22,067 nt of DNA. Origin: Bacteroidota bacterium (lineage in GTDB: Bacteria; Bacteroidota; Ignavibacteria; Ignavibacteriales; Ignavibacteriaceae). Both the position numbers and the translations under genes were made by a program. Location of the stretch: contig JAJYSI010000006.1 in NCBI GenBank assembly GCA_021793635.1, positions 4,078-26,144 on the forward strand, written 5' to 3'. Under the pieces are notes generated by a model. That model was given only the letters and a program-made list of their open reading frames with translations, ran no database searches and was not told the origin of the DNA. Below, piece after piece: positions 1-6,702 of this stretch; positions within the stretch are counted from its first letter, which is position 1; the number at the start of each line of letters is the position of its first letter.

Positions 1-1230
1 CCCTATATAAGCTTCGCTTGTTTTCGAAACAAACTCAGGTAGTCCTTTAATTTTAGCTGCTGCATTTATACCGGCAACAATTCCTTGTGCGGCAGCTTCT
101 TCATAACCGGAGGTCCCGTTTATTTGTCCTGCAAAATATAGTCCTTCAATTAATTTTGTTTCTAAAGTCAAATCAACCTGATGCGGCGGAAAGAAATCAT
201 ATTCGACAGCATAACCTGGGCGAACCATTTCGACATTTTCTAATCCTTTAATTTTTGTCATTGCCTCTATTTGAATTTCTGCAGGGAGAGAAGTAGAGAA
301 TCCGTTCAAATAGATTTGGTCGCTATCCAATCCTTCAGGTTCCAAGAAGAGCTGATGTTGTTTTTTATCAGCGAAGCGAACAATCTTATCTTCGATTGAT
401 GGGCAGTAACGCGGGCCGACTCCTTTAATTACTCCAGTAAACATAGGAGATCTAGAAAAGCCTGTTTCTAAAATTTTATGAACGATTTCGTCGGTATAAG
501 TGATATAGCAACTTACCTGCGGTAAATACGGGAAACTACTTCTGTCTGTTTGAAAAGAAAAAGGCTGGGGATTTTCGTCACCGGGTTGTTCTTCTAAAAC
601 ATTCCAATTGATAGAATCCCTTTTTAGGCGGGGCGGGGTTCCAGTTTTCAGTCTGCTAGTTTCAAAACCCAAATTTATTAGGGATTGAGTAATACCCAAA
701 GCAGCTTTTTCGCCAAATCTTCCTCCGGGGGTAGATGTTAAGCCAGTGTGCATTAACCCATTTAAGAAAGTTCCTGAAGAAAGGATGAGCGCATTGCAAT
801 TAATAATGTCGTCTTCTGAAGTCCTGACCCCGGAAATTTTTTTATTTTCAGTTAAAATATCAACGACGTTAGCCTCAATAATTTCTAAATTTGGTATAGT
901 GGATACAACTCGATAGGCTTCCTCAGAATAAAGCTTTCTATCCGATTGACATCGGGGTGACCAAACAGCAGGTCCTTTAGATTTATTTAGCATTCTAAAT
1001 TGGATTCCTGTGCGGTCAGCAATTTTTCCCATCATTCCGCCAAGAGCATCAATTTCGCGTACCAAATGCCCCTTAGCAGTTCCACCAATTGCCGGATTAC
1101 AGGACATTCTGCCTATAGCAAATTTATCCATGGTTAGAAGGGCAACAGAACAACCCATATTTGCGCTAACACATGCCGCTTCAATTCCTGCATGTCCGCC
1201 ACCGACTACGATAACATCAAATTTTCTCAT
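1..1230 (-). CDS. mnmG: MnmG (GidA), tRNA U34 carboxymethylaminomethyl-modification enzyme, FAD subunit (partial, C-terminus off window)
   Basis: FAD/NADH-dependent subunit of the MnmE-MnmG complex, which installs the (carboxymethyl)aminomethyl group at C5 of the wobble uridine U34 in certain tRNAs, in the cytoplasm. The gene starts at ATG 1228-1230 (MRKFDVIVVGGGHAGIEAA) and stays open for 410 codons to base 1; family members are about 620 residues, so roughly the last third is missing. The N-terminal dinucleotide-binding motif GGGHAG is at residues 10-15, followed by family-typical stretches SCNPAIGGTAKGHLVREIDALGG and PRYCPSIEDKIVRF, and near the edge GLYFAGQINGTSGYEEAAAQG. There is no strong Shine-Dalgarno sequence. 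It lies 282 bp downstream of mnmE on the same strand, so both may share a transcript, although parS sites and an inverted repeat occupy the gap. Identification is secure from the motifs. Confidence 0.97.
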   Translation of the reverse strand, partial: MRKFDVIVVGGGHAGIEAACVSANMGCSVALLTMDKFAIGRMSCNPAIGGTAKGHLVREIDALGGMMGKIADRTGIQFRMLNKSKGPAVWSPRCQSDRKLYSEEAYRVVSTIPNLEIIEANVVDILTENKKISGVRTSEDDIINCNALILSSGTFLNGLMHTGLTSTPGGRFGEKAALGITQSLINLGFETSRLKTGTPPRLKRDSINWNVLEEQPGDENPQPFSFQTDRSSFPYLPQVSCYITYTDEIVHKILETGFSRSPMFTGVIKGVGPRYCPSIEDKIVRFADKKQHQLFLEPEGLDSDQIYLNGFSTSLPAEIQIEAMTKIKGLENVEMVRPGYAVEYDFFPPHQVDLTLETKLIEGLYFAGQINGTSGYEEAAAQGIVAGINAAAKIKGLPEFVSKTSEAYIG

Positions 1231-1262
1231 CAAATCAGTCCATTAAATAATAATAATTCACC

Positions 1263-1351
1263 TTACGCAGGATTTCTCTTTGGAGTAATGGAACGTTGGA
1301 ATAATGGAGAAAATAGGCCTATTCCATTACTGTTCTCCAAAGGTTGCGTAA
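1263..1351. repeat. 89-bp imperfect inverted repeat with a nested palindrome in the mnmE-mnmG gap
   Basis: Arms seen directly, from outside in: TTACGCA (1263-1269) pairs with TGCGTAA (1345-1351); CTTTGGAG (1278-1285) with CTCCAAAG (1335-1342); GTAATGGAA (1285-1293) with TTCCATTAC (1322-1330). A perfect 12-bp palindrome AATAGGCCTATT lies at 1312-1323 and competes with the inner arm. The motif GGA(g/a)TAATGGA is also repeated within the left half. In an mnmE-mnmG transcript this could fold into a long interrupted hairpin upstream of the mnmG start. It could equally be a decayed mobile or intergenic repeat; I cannot tell which. Confidence 0.6.
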
Positions 1352-1375
1352 CATGAGTAAATAAGTCAAATATCT

Positions 1376-1401
1376 ATTTTCGTTTCACGTGAAACGAAAA
1401 T
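1376..1401. promoter_or_regulatory. parS-type centromere site 1 (ParB-binding palindrome)
   Basis: A perfect 26-bp palindrome is centred between 1388 and 1389. Its 16-bp core at 1381-1396, CGTTTCACGTGAAACG, differs from the classical parS TGTTTCACGTGAAACA only at the outermost base on each side. ParB binds such sites near the replication origin and spreads or slides along DNA to drive segregation with ParA and SMC loading. The position beside mnmG fits, because mnmG-rsmG-parA-parB neighbourhoods are common at bacterial origins; parA and parB themselves are not in this window. Confidence 0.85.
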
Positions 1402-1431
1402 TTACATTATTAAAGAATGTGTTAGAAAGAA

Positions 1432-1456
1432 AGATTTCTCCCTTCGGTCGAAATGA
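1432..1456. repeat. short dispersed-type hairpin repeat (decayed copy)
   Basis: The segment reads as a small imperfect hairpin: ATTTC (1434-1438) pairs with GAAAT (1450-1454) around a CCCTTCGG loop. It resembles, from memory, short intergenic repeats of the form ATTTCtcccttcggtcGAAAT that recur in many Bacteroidota-like genomes. Only one copy is visible in this window, so the dispersed nature is inference. Confidence 0.35.
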
Positions 1457-1498
1457 TGGAAGAATGAAAAGCTTATCTTTGAAATCTTTAATTCTTAC

Positions 1499-1514
1499 AG
1501 TTTCACGTGAAACT
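1499..1514. promoter_or_regulatory. parS-type centromere site 2, overlapping the mnmE stop codon
   Basis: A perfect 16-bp palindrome AGTTTCACGTGAAACT, again differing from classical parS only at its outermost bases. Its centre is 118 bp (about 11 helical turns) from that of site 1. Two bases of the site belong to the mnmE TAG stop codon (1513-1515). Two near-consensus sites so close together make chance very unlikely and support a functional ParB-loading locus. Confidence 0.85.
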
Positions 1515-2877
1515 ATTTTCCTATACAAAATTTCATAAAAATATTATTTAGAATATCTTCCGAGGTAACCTCACCAATTATTTCGCCAAGATTGCTTTCA
1601 GCATTTCTTAGGTCGACAGCTATAAATTCTCCACTAAGTCCGAGATTAATAGAATCCATGGCTTTTTGTAAAGATTCTTTAGCATTTTTTAAGCATAAAA
1701 AATGACGTAAACTAGATACAACCGCCGATTTTTCACTATACACAGAAGAGCCGATTGAAAACTCTATTAATTTATTAAATAAACTTTCCATTCCTTGTCC
1801 GGTTAAAGCTGAAACACAGATATATTCTTTATCATAAATCTTATTATGTGTAAGATCAATTTTGTTGATTAATTTAATTGTTTTTCCCATACCAGCTATA
1901 GAATTTACATTATCTAAAAGCTTTGGAGAAATCCCCTGTTCAATATCTCCGATTAAAAGAATTATATCTGAATTTTTAATTGCCTCCTGGCTTCTAAAAA
2001 TTCCCTCTTTCTCAATTTCGTCAATTGAGGGTCGAATTCCAGCCGTATCATGAAGCCTGAATAAGATTCCTCCTATTGAAACATCTTCCCGGATTACATC
2101 TCTGGTTGTTCCCGGGAGATCGCTTACGATTGCTCTGGATTCTTTAACGATATAGTTTAATATCGAGGACTTTCCTACGTTTGGAGCCCCAACCAGGGAA
2201 ACATTTACGCCGTCACGGATCACTTTTCCAAAAGAATAAGTAGAGATCAACTTGTCAATCTCAAGTGTTATTTTATCAATTCTTTTAAGAAGATCATTTT
2301 TATTTAAAAATTCAATATCTTCTTCTGCAAAATCCAACTCCAATTCAATAAATGAAGAAGCATTGATAAGCAAATTTCTAAGTTCATTAACTTTTTGGGA
2401 AAGAATCCCATCAAGTTGATTTCTCGCCCCTTTTAATGAAGCCTCTGTTCTAGCGTTTATAACATCAGCGACCGCTTCAGCTTGGCTCAAATCTATTTTG
2501 TTGTTTAAGAATGCGCGCTTTGTAAATTCCCCCGGTTCTGCAAGACGGACATTTTGTTGGCTTAGGAGTTCAATAATTTTTTTTGAAATAAGAGGATTTC
2601 CGTGAGTGCTAATTTCAACACTATCTTCTCCTGTATAAGAATTCGGCATACGAAAAACGGAGACTAAGACATCATCAATAAAATTTTTATGTTCATCGAC
2701 AATTTTGCCGTAATGAATTGTATGAGTGGCAGCATCCGCAATTTTCTTCTTGCCATCAAATATTTTGTCAACTAACAAAAATGATTCGGGACCACTAATT
2801 CGGATAATAGAAAGTGCACCGTTGCCGAAAGGAGTTGCTACTGCAGCTATTGTGTCTTCGTTTAATGAAGTGCTCAT
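1513..2877 (-). CDS. mnmE: MnmE (TrmE), tRNA U34-modification GTPase
   Basis: Potassium-dependent, homodimeric GTPase that works with MnmG to modify wobble uridine U34 of tRNAs. The 454-residue product matches the family length. Seen in order: an N-terminal folate-binding/dimerisation region with the family stretch AEPGEFTKRAFLNNKIDLSQAEAVADVI (about residues 113-140); a G domain inserted in a helical region with P-loop GAPNVGKS (230-237), DTAG (277-280) and NKID (338-341); and the C-terminal CIGK motif with the catalytic cysteine at 451. I chose the ATG at 2875-2877; an adjacent in-frame TTG at 2878-2880 would add one residue. No clear Shine-Dalgarno sequence is visible. The gene is divergent from hsp20 and upstream of mnmG on the same strand. 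Confidence 0.97.
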   Translation of the reverse strand: MSTSLNEDTIAAVATPFGNGALSIIRISGPESFLLVDKIFDGKKKIADAATHTIHYGKIVDEHKNFIDDVLVSVFRMPNSYTGEDSVEISTHGNPLISKKIIELLSQQNVRLAEPGEFTKRAFLNNKIDLSQAEAVADVINARTEASLKGARNQLDGILSQKVNELRNLLINASSFIELELDFAEEDIEFLNKNDLLKRIDKITLEIDKLISTYSFGKVIRDGVNVSLVGAPNVGKSSILNYIVKESRAIVSDLPGTTRDVIREDVSIGGILFRLHDTAGIRPSIDEIEKEGIFRSQEAIKNSDIILLIGDIEQGISPKLLDNVNSIAGMGKTIKLINKIDLTHNKIYDKEYICVSALTGQGMESLFNKLIEFSIGSSVYSEKSAVVSSLRHFLCLKNAKESLQKAMDSINLGLSGEFIAVDLRNAESNLGEIIGEVTSEDILNNIFMKFCIGK

Positions 2878-3212
2878 CAAAATATTTTAATGTTTAAATT
2901 TAAAAATACTGAAAGTGAATTCGATTAACAATTCAATAATTTGCTGGTTTGCTTCACGATAACATGTAAAACATTCAATATATAAATGCAGGAAAAATTG
3001 TCAGACAAATTGACAATAAAATTGATGAATAGACACAACTGTCAAAGAGACGGACAATATGTCGCACAGGGTATTTCCACCCCTAATCGGCATAAGTCTA
3101 TGTTATATAACGAATTAGGGGCACAAACATTGATTGGTATATTAATTGAAATCCCAAGTATGAGTTAGTAAAAAAATCACAAATTAAAATAAAAATTAAG
3201 GAGGATTTAATT
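2878..3212. promoter_or_regulatory. 335-bp divergent intergenic region between mnmE and hsp20
   Basis: I see no convincing gene here. The only ORF (2986-3168, plus) lacks a ribosome-binding site and recognisable protein character. The stretch should hold the promoters for mnmE (leftward) and the hsp20 chaperone island (rightward). Visible structure: TTGTCA (2998-3003) and TGACAA (3011-3016) separated by 7 bases; a cluster of further GACA/TGTC words up to about 3070; CCCCTAATCG (3080-3089) pairing with CGAATTAGGGG (3111-3121) with one bulged base; and AAGGAGG (3198-3204), a strong Shine-Dalgarno sequence 8 bases before the hsp20 ATG. No CIRCE element (TTAGCACTC-N9-GAGTGCTAA) is present, and I could not assign a promoter with confidence. 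Confidence 0.5.
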
Positions 3213-3674
3213 ATGGCACTCGTAAAATGGAGTCCTGAAAGGGAGTTATTAAATGTTGAAAGGGAGTTCAACAAATTATTTAGATCATTCGGCAGCCGAT
3301 TTGGTTCGACTACTGAAGAGGGTGATGTCGAATATGAAAATGCAGTTTGGATGCCGCTGACGGATATTTCAGAAGATAGAGATAGATATACGATTAGGTT
3401 AGATTTGCCCGGGGTAAGCAAAAGTGATGTTAAAATATCATATGTTGAAGGTCTATTAAATATCAGCGGAGAAAGAAAGCAGGAAAAGGAATCTAAAGAT
3501 TCCAAGTATCATCGAATGGAAAGAGTCTTCGGGAAATATTATCGTTCTTTTAGATTACCGCAACAAATCAGAGAAGACCAAATCGAGGCAGAATTTAAGG
3601 ATGGTCAATTAAACATTACAGTTCCAAAGGCTGAAGAAGCTAAACCTAAAGAAATAGAAGTAAAGATAAAGTAA
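3213..3674 (+). CDS. Hsp20 family small heat-shock protein
   Basis: ATP-independent holdase that forms cytoplasmic oligomers, binds unfolding proteins and passes them to the DnaK/ClpB systems. At 153 residues it has the usual bacterial size. An N-terminal arm (1-45) begins with the common MALVKWSP-type start. The alpha-crystallin domain spans about 47-140 and includes the strand stretch YTIRLDLPGVSKSDVKIS, the dimer-loop region with FGKYYRSFRLP, and GQLNITVPK at 131-139. A short C-terminal tail carries an I-x-V/I-type segment (IEVKI, 148-152) that usually docks on neighbouring dimers. AAGGAGG lies 8 bases upstream of the ATG. It is the first gene of a plus-strand chaperone run, and a hairpin follows its stop codon. 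Confidence 0.95.
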   Translation: MALVKWSPERELLNVEREFNKLFRSFGSRFGSTTEEGDVEYENAVWMPLTDISEDRDRYTIRLDLPGVSKSDVKISYVEGLLNISGERKQEKESKDSKYHRMERVFGKYYRSFRLPQQIREDQIEAEFKDGQLNITVPKAEEAKPKEIEVKIK

Positions 3675-3695
3675 ACACTGAAAAAATGATTGCAT

Positions 3696-3729
3696 TGAAA
3701 AGGGTGGCTGCTTTCAGTTACCCTTTTCA
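3696..3729 (+). terminator. hairpin downstream of hsp20, candidate (partial) terminator or processing site
   Basis: A perfect 10-bp stem, TGAAAAGGGT (3696-3705) with ACCCTTTTCA (3720-3729), and a 14-base loop, followed by the T/A-rich ATTTATTAATTT. A competing 7-bp pairing, ACTGAAA (3677-3683) with TTTCAGT (3712-3718), would disrupt the loop. The U-run is weak, so it may only attenuate transcription or stabilise the abundant hsp20 mRNA before the J-protein gene. Confidence 0.55.
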
Positions 3730-3798
3730 TTTATTAATTTCAGTCATTAAATAAGTTTTATTTTTATTGGCCTTCCTTGAGAAAGGTGTGAGGAGAAC

Positions 3799-4713
3799 AT
3801 GGAGTATAAAGATTATTACAAAACTCTTGGCGTCGAAAAAAATGCAAATGCTGATGAGATAAAAAAAGCATATCGTAAGCTTGCGAAAAGATATCATCCA
3901 GATAAAAATCCCGGTGATAAGTCGTCCGAAGAAAAATTTAAAGAGATCACGGAAGCAAATGAAGTTTTAAGTGATCCCGAGAAAAGAAAAAAATATGATA
4001 CACTAGGCTCAAACTGGAAGCAGTACCAAAATACGGGTAATGAAAGAGGATATAATAGTTATTCGAATCAAAGAAATTATAATGTTCCCCCGGAGTTTGA
4101 AAATTTATTTGGCGGAGCTGGATTCTCTGACTTCTTTGAAAGTTTTTTTGGTGGAAATATTAATGCGCAAAGAAAAGGCAATACTTTTCGACGCGGCCGG
4201 AAGGGAAAAGATTACGAAGCAATTTTAAACATTTCATTGGAAGATGCTAACGCCGGTGTCGAACGGGAAATTTCTGTCGATGGCAAAAAACTTCGTGTTA
4301 AGATTACGCCTGGAATTCAAGAAGGGAAAAAACTTAGATTAAAAAATCAAGGAGCTGAAGGCATTGGGGGCGGTGAACGCGGCGATTTATATTTAACTAT
4401 TCAAATAGAAAAGCATCCTGTCTTTGAAAGAAGGAACGATGATTTATATTACTCGATGCCTGTAGATTTGTATACTGCTGTTCTTGGCGGGAAAAAACAA
4501 ATTAAGACTTTGGAAGGGAAAATAATTAATATTGACATTCCTCAAGAGACAGACAACGGAAAAACTCTTCGGCTTAAAGGATTGGGAATGCAGAAACCCG
4601 ACGGCTTAAAGGGAAAGGGGGATTTATTCGTCACAATTTCGGTAATCATTCCGAAGAATCTTTCATCTAAAGAGATTAAACTTTTTAATGAACTATCTGA
4701 ACTTAGAAAATAA
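3799..4713 (+). CDS. DnaJ-class J-domain chaperone, CbpA-like (type II, no zinc finger)
   Basis: Hsp40 co-chaperone that stimulates the DnaK ATPase and delivers clients to it. Seen in 304 residues: an N-terminal J domain (about 4-68) with the essential HPD motif at 33-35, a Gly/Phe-rich linker (about 95-120, [16 protein letters not shown]), then two C-terminal beta-barrel client-binding domains (from about 140, including [21 protein letters not shown]). The CxxCxGxG zinc-finger repeats of full DnaJ are absent, which with the length makes it CbpA-like and suggests the canonical dnaJ lies elsewhere. AGGAGA sits just before the ATG. The gene follows hsp20 by 124 bp and precedes htpG by 30 bp, probably in one transcription unit with htpG. 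Confidence 0.93.
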   Translation: MEYKDYYKTLGVEKNANADEIKKAYRKLAKRYHPDKNPGDKSSEEKFKEITEANEVLSDPEKRKKYDTLGSNWKQYQNTGNERGYNSYSNQRNYNVPPEFENLFGGAGFSDFFESFFGGNINAQRKGNTFRRGRKGKDYEAILNISLEDANAGVEREISVDGKKLRVKITPGIQEGKKLRLKNQGAEGIGGGERGDLYLTIQIEKHPVFERRNDDLYYSMPVDLYTAVLGGKKQIKTLEGKIINIDIPQETDNGKTLRLKGLGMQKPDGLKGKGDLFVTISVIIPKNLSSKEIKLFNELSELRK

Positions 4714-4743
4714 AAACATTTAAATTTAACATGGAGAAGATAA

Positions 4744-6654
4744 ATGGCACCAAAACAAATGAACTCTGAAAAACATGAATTTAAGGCTGAGATAAAGCAA
4801 CTTCTGGACATTCTCGTTCATTCTCTTTATACAAGCAGGGAAATTTTCCTAAGAGAATTAATATCCAATGCCTCAGATGCGCTTGATAAATTAAGGTTTG
4901 AATCAACTAAAGGAACTGACATTCTCGATAAAGAATTACCACTCGAAATAAAAATAAATTTTGACGAGAAGAAGAAATTGTTAACTATTTCAGATACCGG
5001 AATAGGTATGACGAAAGAAGAATTAATAAATAACATAGGTACAATTGCAAAATCCGGGTCGGCTGAATTTTTGAAACAGTTAAAAGATAATAAATCAGAT
5101 GTGAATAATATTATTGGAAAATTCGGCGTGGGATTTTATTCCGTGTTTATGGTTGCCGAAGAAGTGGTCATTAAAACAAAATCATTCAAGAAGGATTCTC
5201 CAGAAGTTGAATGGAAATCCGATGGGCTTGGAAATTATGAAATTGAAGAAATTAATAATGATCTAAAACGCGGCACGATAATAGAAATTCATCTAAAAGA
5301 GGACGCAAAAGATTTTGCTGAAAAGTATCGACTTGAATCAACTATTAAAAGGCATTCGAATTTCATTTCATTTCCTATCTATCTGGAGAATGAAAAGATA
5401 AATACAATATCTGCGCTTTGGCGGGAACCGAAAAATAAGATTACTAAGGAAGAATACACCGAGTTTTACAAATTCTTAAGCTACGACAGCGAAGAGCCGA
5501 TGGATACTATACATGTCACCGTCGATGCCCCAATACAATTTAGCGCTCTCCTATTTGTTCCTAAAAAGAATTTTGATTTATTCGGGTTCAACCGCGAAGA
5601 TTACGGTTTAGATCTATATGTCCGTAGAGTATTGATTCAACATAAGAACAAGGATTTGCTGCCCGAATATTTAAGTTTCGTAAAAGGCGTTGTGGATTCG
5701 GAAGATTTACCTCTGAATATTTCAAGAGAGACATTACAGGAAAATGTGATCTTCACGAAAATTGCAAACAGCATAACAAATCAAGCGCTCTCTTACCTCC
5801 TGAAAAAAGCAAAAGACGAACCTGAAAAATATGCCGAGTTCTGGAAGGAACACGGAAGAGTCTTTAAGCTTGGTTACAGCGATTTCACAAATATGGAGAA
5901 GTACTCGCAATTATTGAGATTTAATTCTTCAACCAGCAGCAGTGCAGATCAGTTAACCGGACTCGAAGATTACGTCTCACGGTTAATAGATGGACAAAAA
6001 GAAATTTATTATGCCTTCGGAAATAGCCGGGATGCAATAGCCCTTGATCCTCATCTTGAGATTTTTAAACGGAAGGGAATAGAGGTTATTTATCTCTATG
6101 ATCCGATAGATGAATTTGTTGTCACATCAATTAGAAAATTTAAGGATTTTGATTTTAAGTCGGTCGATTCAACTGAGCTTAATAAATTGGAACAATTAAA
6201 AGACGTTTCCGAAAAGGAAAATAAATTTCAAAATCTTGACAATGATGATGAGAAGCAATTCGACAGTCTTCTTGCAAAAATAAAAGCAATTCTCGGCGAC
6301 CGGGTTACCGAAGTAAAAGAATCAAAACGATTAAGCGATTCCCCGGCATGTGTGGTGAGTGCAGAAGAGGGCATGTCTGCTTCAATGCAGAAAATATTAC
6401 GCATGACGAATAAAGATATATCAGTTCAGAAAAAAGTTTTTGAGATAAATAAGGACCACAAGCTCATTAGAAATCTCTTAAAGATATTTAAGTCAAATTC
6501 AAACGATGAATATATTGAAAACGTAGCGGAAGAATTATATGAATCGGCTTTGTTGCTTGAGGGAAGTTTGAATGACCCTTACAAACTGGTAAAGAGAATG
6601 AACCAGATGCTTGAGCAATCAAGCGAATGGTACACAGAAGTAAAAAAACTGTGA
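4744..6654 (+). CDS. htpG: HtpG, bacterial Hsp90 chaperone
   Basis: Homodimeric ATP-dependent chaperone that remodels partly folded cytoplasmic clients with the DnaK system. The 636-residue length is close to E. coli HtpG. The N-terminal GHKL ATPase domain has the catalytic glutamate and ATP-binding asparagine in RELISNASDAL (E38, N42), DTGIGM at 84-89 and the lid/glycine motif GKFGVGFYS at 125-133. The middle domain contains the family stretch VKGVVDSEDLPLNISRETLQ, which holds the arginine that contacts ATP. The C-terminal dimerisation region is complete. GGAGA lies 6 bases before the ATG. It is the third gene in the chaperone run. Confidence 0.97.
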   Translation: MAPKQMNSEKHEFKAEIKQLLDILVHSLYTSREIFLRELISNASDALDKLRFESTKGTDILDKELPLEIKINFDEKKKLLTISDTGIGMTKEELINNIGTIAKSGSAEFLKQLKDNKSDVNNIIGKFGVGFYSVFMVAEEVVIKTKSFKKDSPEVEWKSDGLGNYEIEEINNDLKRGTIIEIHLKEDAKDFAEKYRLESTIKRHSNFISFPIYLENEKINTISALWREPKNKITKEEYTEFYKFLSYDSEEPMDTIHVTVDAPIQFSALLFVPKKNFDLFGFNREDYGLDLYVRRVLIQHKNKDLLPEYLSFVKGVVDSEDLPLNISRETLQENVIFTKIANSITNQALSYLLKKAKDEPEKYAEFWKEHGRVFKLGYSDFTNMEKYSQLLRFNSSTSSSADQLTGLEDYVSRLIDGQKEIYYAFGNSRDAIALDPHLEIFKRKGIEVIYLYDPIDEFVVTSIRKFKDFDFKSVDSTELNKLEQLKDVSEKENKFQNLDNDDEKQFDSLLAKIKAILGDRVTEVKESKRLSDSPACVVSAEEGMSASMQKILRMTNKDISVQKKVFEINKDHKLIRNLLKIFKSNSNDEYIENVAEELYESALLLEGSLNDPYKLVKRMNQMLEQSSEWYTEVKKL

Positions 6655-6658
6655 TTAG

Positions 6659-6688
6659 CTGGGTGTCGGATTTAAATTTGATACCCAG
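6659..6688 (+). promoter_or_regulatory. hairpin abutting the clpB ribosome-binding site
   Basis: CTGGGTGTC (6659-6667) pairs with GATACCCAG (6680-6688), nine pairs including one G-U wobble, with a 12-base loop GGATTTAAATTT. The right arm touches the GGAAGGA Shine-Dalgarno run (6688-6694) that precedes the clpB ATG at 6703. It sits 4 bases after the htpG stop codon. It could affect ribosome access, for example in a temperature-dependent way, or stabilise processed mRNA. There is no U-tract, so a standard terminator is unlikely. Confidence 0.5.
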
Positions 6689-6702
6689 GAAGGAAAAATA
6701 TT

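Noticed and set aside
1010..1246. Plus-strand 78-codon ORF
   Set aside because: It is the antisense shadow of the mnmG N-terminus, which has unmistakable FAD-binding motifs.
2951..2975. GCTTCACGATAACATGTAAAAC as a third, degenerate parS site
   Set aside because: It lacks the central CACGTG and its half-sites do not match well, unlike the two perfect palindromes.
2986..3168. Plus-strand 60-codon ORF upstream of hsp20
   Set aside because: It has no ribosome-binding site, low-complexity composition and no recognisable features, and it spans the inverted repeats of the control region.
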